A DNA stretch of 60,910 nt, taken from contig JASJCU010000010.1 of assembly GCA_030065815.1 (NCBI GenBank), positions 1-60,910 on the forward strand. The letters are read 5' to 3'. The stretch is from Gammaproteobacteria bacterium (GTDB lineage: Bacteria; Pseudomonadota; Gammaproteobacteria; Chromatiales; Chromatiaceae). The notes under the pieces are model-generated. The model saw only the letters and a program-made list of their open reading frames with translations. It did no database searches and was not told where the DNA came from. A program made the position numbers and the translations under genes. Positions 51,317 through 60,910 of the stretch are shown piece after piece; position 1 is the stretch's first letter, and each line of letters opens with the position of its first letter.

Positions 51317-52285
51317 TCAGACCCCGCGCGCGCCGCTGGCGACGTGGCCGACGAACCAGCGATAGGCCTGCTCCAGCCCGGCTTCGAGCGGGATTCGTGC
51401 GCGCCACCCGAGGCCGTTGATCATCCGGGTATCGACCAGTTTGCGCGGCGTGCCATCGGGCATCGATGGGTCGAACGCCAGCTCGCCGTCAAAACCGACC
51501 ACGCGTCGAACCATCTCGGCCAACTCGCGGATCGTCAGGTCTTCGCCGACACCGACGTTGACCGGTGATTCACCGCTGTAGACATCCATCAGGAACAGCA
51601 GCGCGTCGGCCAGATCGTCGACGTGCAGGAATTCGCGGCGCGGCGTGCCGGTGCCCCACAGCGATACGCTCGACTCGCCGGCCAGTTTCGCCGCGTGCAT
51701 CTTGCGCAGCATCGCCGGTACGACGTGCGACGTCTCGAGATCGTAGTTGTCACCCGGGCCATAGAGGTTGGTCGGCATCGCCGAGATGAAATCGCAGCCG
51801 TGCTGCCGGCGATAGGCCTGGCAGAGCTTGATGCCGGCGATCTTGGCGACCGCGTACCACTGATTGGTGGGTTCGAGCGGTCCGGTGAGCAGCGCGTCTT
51901 CGGGCATCGGCTGCGGTGCCAGCTTCGGGTAGATGCATGTGCTGCCCAGGAACAGCAGTTTGGTCACGCCGACGCGGTACGCCGCGTGGATGACGTTGCT
52001 CTCGATCGCCAGGTTGTCGTAGAGGAAGTCCGCAGGGTAGCTGTCGTTGGCGACGATGCCACCAACCCGCGCGGCGGCCAGCACGACGTAGTCCGGTCGC
52101 TCGGCGTCGAAGAAGGCGTTGACAGCGGCCTGGTCGCGCAGGTCCAGCTCGGCGCTCGACCGGGTCACGACCTGCGTGAGGCCGGCCGCATCGAGCGCGC
52201 GTAGCACCGCGGCGCCGACCATGCCGCGGTGACCGGCGACGTAGACCCTGGCTGTCGTGTCTTGCAGAAAGCTCATGTTCGCCAT
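51317..52285 (-). CDS. fcl: GDP-L-fucose synthase
   Basis: The 322-residue product is a short-chain dehydrogenase of the GDP-fucose synthase type. [14 protein letters not shown] is the nucleotide loop; GSTCIYPK and WYAVAKIAG supply the Ser, Tyr and Lys of the active site; [10 protein letters not shown] and [12 protein letters not shown] follow. It performs the epimerase-reductase step from GDP-4-keto-6-deoxy-D-mannose to GDP-L-fucose. The start is 52285 or 52276. It lies 207 bp downstream of gmd on the same strand. Confidence 0.95.
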   Translation of the reverse strand: MANMSFLQDTTARVYVAGHRGMVGAAVLRALDAAGLTQVVTRSSAELDLRDQAAVNAFFDAERPDYVVLAAARVGGIVANDSYPADFLYDNLAIESNVIHAAYRVGVTKLLFLGSTCIYPKLAPQPMPEDALLTGPLEPTNQWYAVAKIAGIKLCQAYRRQHGCDFISAMPTNLYGPGDNYDLETSHVVPAMLRKMHAAKLAGESSVSLWGTGTPRREFLHVDDLADALLFLMDVYSGESPVNVGVGEDLTIRELAEMVRRVVGFDGELAFDPSMPDGTPRKLVDTRMINGLGWRARIPLEAGLEQAYRWFVGHVASGARGV

Positions 52286-52492
52286 CGTTGCCGTGCGTGG
52301 GAGGCGCGCGCGCCAGGTCCGTTCACCCTGCCGGCACGTCACCCGGTACCGCCGGGTGGATCGCCACGCCATGCCGGTTACAGTCCGGGGTCAATCGCAT
52401 CGCCTTCTGCCCTGCGGGTCGCGGCGCAGCGCCGCCGCTTCAGCACTTTGCCATCGATCTCGACAGTGTCGTGGCAGCAATCGACCCCGCCG

Positions 52493-53578
52493 CTACTCGT
52501 AGTACCTGAACGCCTTGAAGCCCTCGCGTTCGATCATCGCGTCACGCTGTGCCAGTTCGAGGTCAGCTTGCATCATCTCCCGCACCATGTCCTCGAACGT
52601 GATCTTCGGCTTCCAGCCGAGTTTCTCGTGCGCCTTGCTCGAATCACCCAGCAGCGTCTCGACCTCGGTGGGGCGGAAATACCGCGGATCTACCTCGACG
52701 ATGGTCCTGCCGGTCTCGTCGTCGATGCCCTTTTGGTCCAGACCCTTGCCTTCCCAGCGGACCCGAAGGTCGACATGCGCTGCGGCGACGTCGACGAACT
52801 CTCGCACCGAGTGCTGCCGGCCGGTCGCGATCGCGAAGTCGTCGGGTTCGTCCTGCTGCAGCATCAGCCACTGCATTTCTACGTAGTCCTTCGCGTGCCC
52901 CCAGTCACGCCGGGCATCCAGGTTTCCGAGGTAGAGGCGGTCCTGCAGGCCAAGCCTGATACGCGCCAGTGCGCGGGTGATCTTGCGGGTCACAAAGGTC
53001 TCGCCGCGAACCGGCGACTCGTGGTTGAACAGGATGCCGTTGCAGGCATAGATGCCGTAGGCCTCGCGGTAGTTGACCGTGATCCAGTACGCATACAGCT
53101 TGGCGCACGCATACGGCGACCGCGGGTAGAACGGCGTCGTCTCGTTCTGCGGGATCTCGCGCACCTGGCCGAACAGCTCGGACGTCGAGGCCTGGTAAAA
53201 GCGTGTCTTGTCCTCGAGGCCGAGGATACGGATCGCCTCGAGGATGCGCAGCGTGCCGATCGCGTCGGCGTTGGCGGTGTACTCGGGCGATTCGAACGAC
53301 ACCGCGACATGGCTCTGCGCGGCGAGATTGTAGATCTCGTCCGGCTGGACCGACTGAATCACGCGGATCAGGCTGGTGCTGTCGGTCAGGTCGCCGTAGT
53401 GCAGGATCAGACGCCGGTCGTCGACGTGCGGGTCCTGGTAGAGGTGATCGATGCGGTCGGTGTTGAACAACGACGAGCGACGCTTCAGTCCGTGAACCTC
53501 GTAGCCTTTGGCAATCAGCAGCTCGGCGAGATAGGCGCCATCCTGGCCGGTGATTCCGGTAATCAACGCAGTCTTCAC
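52493..53578 (-). CDS. gmd: GDP-mannose 4,6-dehydratase
   Basis: A 361-residue protein from GTG at 53578. [18 protein letters not shown] is the cofactor loop, QASTSELFG gives the catalytic Thr/Ser-Glu pair and [12 protein letters not shown] the Tyr-x3-Lys. [15 protein letters not shown] is also family-specific. It makes GDP-4-keto-6-deoxy-D-mannose from GDP-mannose. With fcl it supplies GDP-L-fucose, probably for a surface glycan; the polysaccharide block is 30 kb away, so the acceptor pathway is not proven. Confidence 0.96.
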   Translation of the reverse strand: MKTALITGITGQDGAYLAELLIAKGYEVHGLKRRSSLFNTDRIDHLYQDPHVDDRRLILHYGDLTDSTSLIRVIQSVQPDEIYNLAAQSHVAVSFESPEYTANADAIGTLRILEAIRILGLEDKTRFYQASTSELFGQVREIPQNETTPFYPRSPYACAKLYAYWITVNYREAYGIYACNGILFNHESPVRGETFVTRKITRALARIRLGLQDRLYLGNLDARRDWGHAKDYVEMQWLMLQQDEPDDFAIATGRQHSVREFVDVAAAHVDLRVRWEGKGLDQKGIDDETGRTIVEVDPRYFRPTEVETLLGDSSKAHEKLGWKPKITFEDMVREMMQADLELAQRDAMIEREGFKAFRYYE

Positions 53579-54085
53579 AATGGCAATGCCGGGCCCTGAG
53601 GGTGAGTGACAGACTGGTGATGATATCGTATCCGCACAGCGTAGGCGGCCGGGCAGCTGCAGATGGCGTGCCCTGGCGACATCCGGCACCGTCGCCCTGT
53701 TGACGTCGGCTCAGGCCCCGGTGCCGAACGCATCCGCGACCGCGGTGCCGGCCTCGGTGCCGGCCCGGTCTCAAGCAGGGGGCGGGACGAACGACTCGCC
53801 GGCCGGCGCTTCGCCACCGAGGCGCCTGCGGGGTAGCGGCACGGGTTCGACAGATACCGCGATGTCAGGACGACAGTCGTCGGCCGTGCGTTGACATCAG
53901 GACGTGGTCATGGCGTCGCGGCGCCGGCGACAAATGGCGCAGGCAACCCCATGGGCGAGCCCCTCTCCGTCGCCGCACCCCGGGCCGGCGCCAGCGATGG
54001 CGCGGTCGCAACAAAGGGGCCAAGACGGCAGGCGGCAGTCGCCCCACGACATAATTCCTATATTTGGGACGCATTCCCCGGAACC
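53579..54085. other. Long intergenic region upstream of gmd and the cytochrome gene
   Basis: About 500 bp without a gene I can support. One frame at about 53640-53894 reads like a signal peptide followed by an Ala/Pro/Ser-rich tail but has no proper start codon before the hydrophobic part. The gmd promoter should be here on the minus strand. Near 54050-54065 the sequence becomes AT-rich (TATATT at 54059). Confidence 0.35.
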
Positions 54086-54103
54086 GAGAGCGACCTGGCT
54101 CTC
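54086..54103. promoter_or_regulatory. Inverted repeat, possible activator-binding site
   Basis: GAGAGC-GACCTG-GCTCTC is a perfect 6-bp dyad, and the flanking GAACC and GGTTC (54081-54085 and 54108-54112) extend it. Its centre is about 87 bp before the start point expected from the sigma-54 promoter at 54156. This is the usual distance range for enhancer sites of NtrC-type activators, one of which is encoded at 58025-59401. Binding is inference. Confidence 0.45.
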
Positions 54104-54155
54104 CCCGGGTTCTGCTTCGCGATGGATTCCAGTGTCTTGCCGGCTCCCCCGAAGT

Positions 54156-54171
54156 TGGCATGAACCCTGCT
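54156..54171 (+). promoter_or_regulatory. Sigma-54 (-24/-12) promoter of the cytochrome gene
   Basis: TGGCATG-AACC-CTGCT matches the sigma-54 consensus TGGCACG-N4-TTGCW at 10 of 12 fixed positions, with GG (54157-54158) and GC (54169-54170) exactly 10 bases apart. Transcription would start near 54182, 36 bp before the cytochrome ATG. It is the only intergenic match I noticed; a similar string inside coding DNA near 4483 shows that chance matches occur in GC-rich sequence. Confidence 0.6.
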
Positions 54172-54217
54172 GCTAAGCGACTTTCTACACGCCTGTTTGC
54201 GGGGTCAGTCCGATCTC

Positions 54218-54907
54218 ATGGGCCGAAATCGAATGCCGTGGTCAGCTGCGTTGCTTGCACTGCTCTGGACCCTGTCGGTCGCAGGCGCCAACGCCATGCC
54301 GCCAAACAGCAACGCGCGAGGTAACGACAACGCGCGAGGGGACGACTACGCGCAACGGAGCGGCAACGCGCGAGGTAACGACAGCGGGCGCGGCAACGGC
54401 AACGGGCGCGGCAACGACAACGGGCGCGGCGACGGCAACGGGCGCGGCGACGGCAATGGGCGCGGCGGCGGCAACGGGCGTGGCGACGGCAACGGGCGCG
54501 GCGACGGCAACGGGCGCGGCAACGGCAACGGGCGCGGCAACGGCAACGGGCGCGGCAACGGCAACCCGCGAGGCGGGCTGGCGCTCGGGCGCGAGGTGTT
54601 CCTGACCTACTGCACCGGCTGCCACGGGTTCGACGGCATGGCGTTCTTCGAGTACGCCCCGTCGTTCGCGATGGGCGAGCGTCTGCAGAAGAGCGACGCC
54701 GAGCTGATGAACAGTATCCTCAACGGCCTGAACGCGATGCCCGCGTGGGAAGGTAAGCTGCCCAGGCGCTCGCTGGAACAATCCCTGGCCTATATCCGCC
54801 ACATGGCCAGGACCGGCAAGTTCGAGGCCCCGAAGAACTGGACCGGCCCGTACTTCATCTTCGCGCCCCTCGGCACCGATCCGACCGTGGACTGGCGGAC
54901 ACAGTAG
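54218..54907 (+). CDS. Secreted c-type cytochrome with NGRGxx repeat linker
   Basis: The 229-residue product has a signal peptide cut after residue 26 (LLALLWTLSVAGANA), then about 90 residues made of Asn, Gly, Arg and Asp: irregular NARGND units, then ten hexapeptides of NGRGNG/NGRGDG type (residues 56-115). The C-terminal domain is a class I cytochrome c: heme motif CTGCH at 132-136 and NGLNAMPAW with Met174 as the likely sixth ligand. It should carry electrons in the periplasm or at the cell surface. The repeat linker has no equivalent I recognise. A sigma-54 promoter precedes it, and it converges on the propeller operon. Confidence 0.82.
   Translation: MGRNRMPWSAALLALLWTLSVAGANAMPPNSNARGNDNARGDDYAQRSGNARGNDSGRGNGNGRGNDNGRGDGNGRGDGNGRGGGNGRGDGNGRGDGNGRGNGNGRGNGNGRGNGNPRGGLALGREVFLTYCTGCHGFDGMAFFEYAPSFAMGERLQKSDAELMNSILNGLNAMPAWEGKLPRRSLEQSLAYIRHMARTGKFEAPKNWTGPYFIFAPLGTDPTVDWRTQ
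54383..54562 (+). repeat. 18-bp coding tandem repeat, ten copies
   Basis: Ten consecutive 18-bp units of the form AACGGGCGCGGCAACGGC (first unit starts AGC) encode NGRGNG, with variants NGRGDG, NGRGND and NGRGGG. Copies differ mainly at the fourth or fifth codon (AAC, GAC or GGC) and rarely elsewhere (AAT for AAC, CGT for CGC), so they are recent or homogenised. Copy number is likely to vary between strains. Looser copies extend upstream to about 54315. Confidence 0.93.
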
Positions 54908-54921
54908 TCCAGGCGCTACTG

Positions 54922-54947
54922 GCCGCGCCCGGCTCCGCGGGCGCGGC
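54922..54947. terminator. Strong hairpin between convergent genes, possible bidirectional terminator
   Basis: GCCGCGCCCG-GCTCCG-CGGGCGCGGC is a perfect 10-bp stem with a 6-base loop between the cytochrome and propeller stop codons. There is no T-run on either side, so intrinsic termination would be weak; it may protect RNA 3' ends. Confidence 0.4.
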
Positions 54948-54961
54948 AGGCCCGTCAACGG

Positions 54962-56251
54962 TCACAGCTGACCGAACTTCTCGCGCAACCCGAGCAATCG
55001 CGCGACACCGCCGAACGACCCCACCCAGAGGCTGCCGTCTTCGCCTTCCGCCAGCGAGAACACGTTGTTCGCGTAGAGCCCGTCACTGGTGGTCAGGACC
55101 TCGAAGGTCTTGCCGTCGAAGAACGCCATGCCGTTGCTGGTACCCACCCACAACGCGCCGCCACCGGCCGATTCGAGCATGAAGACATGGTTGGCGGGCA
55201 GACCGTCGGCCACGGTGAAGTGCTGCCATTTTTCGCCGTCGAAGCGCGCGAGGCCGCCGCCCCAGGTGCCGCACCAGACGATACCGTCGTCATCGACATG
55301 CAATGCGACGATGTAGTTTGGGTTGTACGCGACATCGACACCCTCCAAACCCATTTCGACTTTCTGCCGGGCATGGTGGCTCGACTCCTTGGCCGGGTCG
55401 CGTTGGAACTCGATCTGCTCACGGACCAGCTCGTAGGGTGCACCCAGACCATCGTCGTGTTTCCAGTTGTCCCAGACGCCGTTCGTATAGCGTGCCAGCC
55501 CACCCTCGGTCGCCATCCATACCTCGCCATTCTTGCCGGCCGCCAACGCATAGACCCAGTCGTTGGGCAGACCGCCGCCGGTGCTGGCGACCGTGAAGGT
55601 CGACCATTGCTCGCGGTCGTCCAGCTGGCCGTTCTTGACCAGGTTCGCGCCAGACCACGTGGCGATCCAGATGTCGCCATTTGGCAACTGCAGCAGGTCG
55701 TAGACGAAGCCGTCGCCGAGACCATGCTGGATGTTGTAGTTGGTCCAGTCGTCGTTGGCCTCGTCGAACAGCGACAGGCCGCCGCCGTAGGTTCCCACCG
55801 CGAGGCGATCGCCGAGCCGGCTGAGATGGAAGATACCGTTGGACAGCAGGCCGGCGCGGACGTCGTACAGCCGGTGTTCGTCGGTGGCGGTGTCGTAGCG
55901 GATCACGCCGCCCGATGTGCCGACCCAGACGATCGGGCCATCGGCCAACAGGGCCTTGACATTCGATTCACCGACCCGGAACTGGGCAAAGCGATGGCCG
56001 AGCGGCGGCTGCGTACCGGCAATCGAATCGGCGCCCATCGGTAAACCGGCATGCGGATCGGGCGCCGTCGCGGCCGGCGCCGCCGCTGCCGCCGGTGCCG
56101 GAGACGCCGTCGAAGTCGGTGCAACCGCGGCGGTCTGCGCCGCCTCGGTCACGACCGGCTCACCGTCGTGAGACCGCTGGCCGAGTTGATAGCCGATGAT
56201 GCCGACGACCGCGACGGCCCCGATCACGGCGATGGTGGTGCTCGAATTCAT
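54962..56251 (-). CDS. Membrane-anchored regulator-propeller (Reg_prop) sensor protein
   Basis: A 429-residue protein. An N-terminal helix (TIAVIGAVAVVGIIGYQLG) acts as anchor, followed by an Ala/Pro linker to about residue 65 and a beta-propeller with seven WxGT-type motifs (VWVGTSGG, VGTYGG, WIATWSG, WMATEGG, WCGTWGG, WVGTSNG, WVGSFGG). These motifs define 'two-component regulator propeller' repeats, normally the periplasmic sensor of hybrid kinases, but no kinase is attached here. About 40 residues are inserted in blade four. GGGGGAGAA precedes the ATG. One base separates it from the paralogous lipoprotein gene. Confidence 0.82.
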   Translation of the reverse strand: MNSSTTIAVIGAVAVVGIIGYQLGQRSHDGEPVVTEAAQTAAVAPTSTASPAPAAAAAPAATAPDPHAGLPMGADSIAGTQPPLGHRFAQFRVGESNVKALLADGPIVWVGTSGGVIRYDTATDEHRLYDVRAGLLSNGIFHLSRLGDRLAVGTYGGGLSLFDEANDDWTNYNIQHGLGDGFVYDLLQLPNGDIWIATWSGANLVKNGQLDDREQWSTFTVASTGGGLPNDWVYALAAGKNGEVWMATEGGLARYTNGVWDNWKHDDGLGAPYELVREQIEFQRDPAKESSHHARQKVEMGLEGVDVAYNPNYIVALHVDDDGIVWCGTWGGGLARFDGEKWQHFTVADGLPANHVFMLESAGGGALWVGTSNGMAFFDGKTFEVLTTSDGLYANNVFSLAEGEDGSLWVGSFGGVARLLGLREKFGQL

Positions 56252-56252
56252 T

Positions 56253-57449
56253 CTAATTCTCCCCCTGTTGCCCCAGGCCCAGCCTGACGACCGCCTCGCG
56301 GGTACCTATCCAGATGTCGCCGTCCGGCGTGGCCTCGATCGCGTAGACGTGCAGGTTGCTCAGACCTTCATGGCGACCATAGGTCTGCCAACCCTTGCCA
56401 TCGAAGCGCGACAGCCCCTTGTTGGTACCGGCCCAGAGCACACCCTCGGCATCGCGTTCGAGCGAATAGACGATGTTGCCCGCCAGACCCTCGTCCTCGG
56501 TGTAGTTGACCCACCGCTCGCCGTCGAAACGGGCGAGCCCGCCGCCCCAGGTGCCGGCCCACAGCACGTCGGCATCGTCAATCAGCACGCTGAATACGTA
56601 GCCGGGGTTGTAGGTCGCCATGCCGCCGCTCAATACGCCGAGGTCGTGGCGTTCGCGCGTGCCCAGGCCAGTGTTCTTGCTCGGCGGCCGCCCTTCCTCG
56701 TTGGCCGCACCCATACCGTCGGCATGCGTCCACGAGACCCACTCGTTGCCGTCGAACCGGCTGATGCCGCCCTCGGTCGCGAACCAGACCCGGTCCTGGG
56801 AATCGACAGCGATGCCGTACACCCACTCGTTGACCAGTTCGCGTACGTAGGTCGTCAGCTTGCCGGTCTCCGGGTCGACGCTGTTCGCACCGGCCCAGGT
56901 CCCGATCCACAGCGTCCCGTCACGCTGCGAGTCGAATGCATAGACCCAGTAATCCGCCAGGCCGTGCATCGGAAAGAAGGTCTTCCATTCGCCGTCTTTG
57001 TAACGTGACACGCCTCCCGAGTTGGTCCCGAACCATTTCTGGCCCTTGTGATCGATACCGACGGCGAACACGTACTCGTTGGCCAGGCCCTCGGTACGGG
57101 TAAACGTCTGCCGGACGGATCGGTCCTGCAGGCTGACTTCGTGCACGCCGGACGAGGTCCCTACCCAGATGCTGTTGCGGGCCGGGTCTGCCTTGAGGGC
57201 ACGGACATAGACATTGCGGCCGACCTCGAAGCGATCCAGCGCCCGGCGCAAGCGGGGCGGCGCGGCCGGCGGCGTCGCTGTCGCGCTGTCGGCGACCGCA
57301 TCACCGGCAGGCGCGGCCTTGTCTGCGACGTCGGCAACCGGCGCGGCCGGCGCGGCGGTCTGCTTCTCGGCGGTGCTGTCGGGCTCGGATTCGGAACACC
57401 CCGCCATCCAGATCAGCGCGGCCGCAAGACAGACGATTCTCCTGGTCAT
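56253..57449 (-). CDS. Regulator-propeller (Reg_prop) lipoprotein
   Basis: A 398-residue lipoprotein (lipobox WMAGC, Cys18) with an Ala/Pro/Asp-rich linker to about residue 65 and a seven-motif propeller (WVGTSSG, WFGTNSG, WIGTWAG, WFATEGG, WAGTWGG, WAGTNKG, WIGTREA). It is a clear paralogue of the next gene, sharing WSGAN/WAGAN, ATEGG, GTWGGGLARFDGE and the insertion in blade four. The residue after the lipid cysteine is Ser, so outer-membrane sorting is expected. The ATG overlaps the Sel1 gene stop (ATGA). It probably binds a ligand or partner in the periplasm. Confidence 0.82.
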   Translation of the reverse strand: MTRRIVCLAAALIWMAGCSESEPDSTAEKQTAAPAAPVADVADKAAPAGDAVADSATATPPAAPPRLRRALDRFEVGRNVYVRALKADPARNSIWVGTSSGVHEVSLQDRSVRQTFTRTEGLANEYVFAVGIDHKGQKWFGTNSGGVSRYKDGEWKTFFPMHGLADYWVYAFDSQRDGTLWIGTWAGANSVDPETGKLTTYVRELVNEWVYGIAVDSQDRVWFATEGGISRFDGNEWVSWTHADGMGAANEEGRPPSKNTGLGTRERHDLGVLSGGMATYNPGYVFSVLIDDADVLWAGTWGGGLARFDGERWVNYTEDEGLAGNIVYSLERDAEGVLWAGTNKGLSRFDGKGWQTYGRHEGLSNLHVYAIEATPDGDIWIGTREAVVRLGLGQQGEN

Positions 57450-58006
57450 TCTTTTTCCTCAGCCGGCGGCTTTTCCGCCGGGTTATCGAGCGACTCGAGC
57501 AAGGTGCCCGCCGTTTCGCTACCGTTGTCTGCCGCACGGCCAAGCAGTTCACGGGCCCGCGCCGCGTCCGGCGTCACCCCAAGATCGCCATCCAGGTAGG
57601 CCTTGCCCAGCACCACCAGGGCACGGTTGTTACCGGCGGCGGCGGCTTTCTCGAACCAGCCGCGTCCGGTCTCGAGGTCCTTGTCGACGCCATCGCCCAG
57701 CAGGTACATCGTACCCAGTTCGACGGCCGCCTCCGAGTTCCCGTTGTCGAACGCCGACTGGTAATGAACCATCGCGTCTTGGTTTTGCCCGGCCTTGTCC
57801 AAGATGTAACCGAGCAGGTACTGGGCATCGGCATGGCCCGCCGACGCCGCCCGCCCGAGGTGTTGCATCGCCGTAACGACGTCGTCCTCGCGATAGGCCT
57901 TCGCGCCGACCTCGTAGTCGGCCGCGGGATCGGCGACGGCCGCACCCAGCCACAGCGTCGCGGTCATTGCGGCTACGGCGCCGGGAAACAGGTTCTTCGC
58001 CTTCAA
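57446..58006 (-). CDS. Periplasmic Sel1-like repeat protein
   Basis: A 186-residue exported protein from TTG at 58006 with a strong GGGAGGAA site before it. The signal peptide (AVAAMTATLWLGAAVADP) is followed by three to four Sel1/TPR repeats (AMQHLGRAASAGHADAQYLLGYI; AAVELGTMYLLGDGV; NRALVVLGKAYLDGDLG) and a Pro/Glu tail. Sel1 repeats serve as protein-binding scaffolds. Its place between the response regulator and the propeller genes suggests it bridges sensor parts; that is inference. Confidence 0.8.
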   Translation of the reverse strand: MKAKNLFPGAVAAMTATLWLGAAVADPAADYEVGAKAYREDDVVTAMQHLGRAASAGHADAQYLLGYILDKAGQNQDAMVHYQSAFDNGNSEAAVELGTMYLLGDGVDKDLETGRGWFEKAAAAGNNRALVVLGKAYLDGDLGVTPDAARARELLGRAADNGSETAGTLLESLDNPAEKPPAEEKE

Positions 58007-58024
58007 TCTTATTCCTCCCGGTAT

Positions 58025-59397
<1,373 letters not shown>

Positions 59398-59401
<4 letters not shown>

Positions 59402-60910
59402 TTCAGCACCCCGCTGACCGGCAACTCGTCGCCCGCGTCATCGATCGGCAGCACCAGGTGAACGGCCGTTCCTTTCCCCGGCTCACTGTCGATGTGCAGC
59501 GACCCGCCGTGGGAGACCGCGATCGTGTCGCACAACGACAGGCCGAGACCGGTGCCCTTACCGACCGGCTTGGTCGTGTAGAAAGGTTCCATGACATGCG
59601 ACAGGGTATCCTCTGACATCCCGCATCCGTTATCGCGTACCGTGACATGGACACGTTCGCCGTCGTATTCGCTCGTCAATACGATGCACGACTCGTCCCC
59701 CGAATGCGCGGCCGAGCAGGCGTCCATCGCGTTGATCAATAGATTCATGAACACCTGGGTCAACTGGTCGGCGACGCCGACGATCGCCGGCAGGTCCTTG
59801 TCGAGCTGCAGATCGAGCTTGACGTGGCGGAACCGCCGATCGTAGGACAGCAGGCGCGCCGTACTGCGCAACAGACTGTTCAGGTCGAGCAGTTCGCGCT
59901 CGCGCGGCCTCGGAGAAGCGAAGTCCGCGATCTCTCGGGTGATGCGGCCCAGGCGTGTCGTCTGCTCGTCGATCAGGTCGATATTGCGCGCCACCGCATC
60001 GTCGTACGGACATTCCCCCGGTGGGCGGCCGCCGCAGACATCGACCGTCTTGAGCTCCGACGCCGCTCCTGCGATTGCCGCGATCGGGTTGCCGACCTCG
60101 TGCAGGATACCGGCCGCCAGCTGGCCGATGGCGGCCATCTTCTCGTGATGAAAGTACTGCTGGCGCGTCTTCTCCAGTTCATCCTGGGCCTCGCGCCTTG
60201 CCGAGATGTCGCGGACGACGGCGATATAGCTGGTGTCGGCGCCGAGTTCGACCGGGCCGATCCAGATATCGGCCGGAAACTCGCTGCCGTCCACGCGACG
60301 CAGCAGCACCTCCTTCTGTACGTTCACGTCGGGCTGGCGCAGCTCTACCGCCTTGTCTTCTGCGATGAAGCTCGTCATCTCGCGGCCGATCAGGCTGGAT
60401 TCCCGGCCGCCGAACAATCGCAACGCCGACGAATTCACGCTCTGGATCATGCACTCGGCATCGCAGGTCAGGATCGCGTCCGGTACGTTGTCCATGATCG
60501 CCTGCAGGCGCGCCTCGCTCGCGACCAGTCCGGCCTGCACGCGCGCCAGCTGCGTGACATCGTGTTCCACTTCGATCACGCCTTCGAATTCGCCATCCGG
60601 CGAGTACAGCGGCGTCGTCAGCAGATCCACGATGATCGGCTGATTGTTTTCGTCGTAATGGGTATGCCTGACCCGCGACGTGCGGCCGTGTTTCATCACC
60701 TGGGCCAACGAGCACGGGTGGTCATCGCCCTGGCAGGGTTCGTCGCGGCGGTGCGACACCTGATAGCAATGAAGGAAATCGTCGGGATCGCTGCCGCTGG
60801 GTATCAATTGCCGCGCCGCCTTGTTCATCAGCGGGATCGTGTAATCCGGTCGGATGACGAACAACGGGGTACCGATGCCGTCGATTATCGACTGCAGAAA
60901 CGTCTTCGAT
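59398..60910 (-). CDS. PAS-domain histidine kinase, N-terminus beyond the window
   Basis: The frame stays open to the right edge, so the first residues are missing; 503 codons plus the stop are visible. Order: a PAS domain with an unusual Cys/His cluster (CYQVSH, then EPC, then DDHPC), a second PAS (DNVPDAILTCDAECMI to SYIAVVRDISARRE), a HisKA-type dimerisation helix with His in GILHEVGNPIAAI (codon at 60100-60102) and an ATPase domain (NLLINAMDAC, RDNGCGM, GKGTGLGLSL). No membrane helix is visible in this part, so the signal may be cytoplasmic or come from missing upstream sequence. It overlaps the response regulator by 4 bp. Confidence 0.92.

Noticed and set aside
52340-52358. CACCCGG-TACCG-CCGGGTG hairpin between gmd and fcl as a terminator
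   Set aside because: No T-run follows on either strand; it is one of many GC-rich palindromes expected by chance here.
53840-53870. T-loop-like GGGTTCGAC string suggesting a tRNA
   Set aside because: No acceptor stem, anticodon arm or D-arm can be drawn around it.
53640-53894. Secreted Ala/Pro-rich small protein upstream of gmd
   Set aside because: The hydrophobic segment looks like a signal peptide, but there is no ATG, GTG or TTG in frame before it after the preceding stop, and no ribosome-binding site.
54383-54562. CRISPR-like array
   Set aside because: Units are contiguous 18-mers without spacers and encode a regular peptide in frame; this is a coding tandem repeat.

Overview
The window comes from a GC-rich bacterial chromosome. 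Gene content points to a Gammaproteobacterium: a near-complete MSHA-type pilus assembly set in Vibrio order, LpxD, HrpA, YchJ, PsiE and a three-gene pyridine nucleotide transhydrogenase. The order or genus cannot be fixed by reading alone. GTG and TTG starts and 4-8 bp gene overlaps are common. I see no rRNA, tRNA, CRISPR array, insertion sequence or prophage.

Layout. 1-3609 (minus): the start of an RND efflux adaptor, then lpxD, an MFS permease and aroC. 3645-22221: a surface-polysaccharide region with two forward genes (methyltransferase, glycosyltransferase), then a long reverse block (three more GT4 glycosyltransferases, a heparinase II/III-type lyase, two methyltransferases, a Wzx-like flippase, an AsnB-type amidotransferase, a fused dehydrogenase/oxidoreductase) headed by a winged-helix regulator. 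Divergent from it is a TMTC-like GT-C membrane protein with a DPM1-like GT2. 22272-27329: TolC, an M23 peptidase, an ABC exporter and a YheT hydrolase. 27342-36698 (minus): mshI, a PilN-like gene, mshJ, K, L, M, N, E and G, with no pilin genes in view.

36826-53578: housekeeping and small genes (an unknown protein, PsiE, an LprI-like protein, ScsD-like thioredoxin, lytic transglycosylase, DUF938 methyltransferase, YchJ, a small ribbon-helix-helix protein with a repeat-bearing promoter), hrpA, a membrane GGDEF-EAL protein, pntAA-pntAB-pntB, a possible small RNA, and gmd-fcl for GDP-L-fucose.

54086-60910 is the most unusual part. A secreted c-type cytochrome with a ten-copy NGRGxx-type repeat faces a reverse operon encoding a PAS histidine kinase (cut by the window edge), an NtrC-family sigma-54 activator, a Sel1-repeat protein and two paralogous seven-motif 'regulator propeller' proteins, one a lipoprotein and one membrane-anchored. 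The cytochrome has a good sigma-54 promoter match with an inverted repeat upstream. My reading, which is inference, is a sensor system in which the periplasmic propellers are separate proteins and the cytochrome gene is the regulated target.
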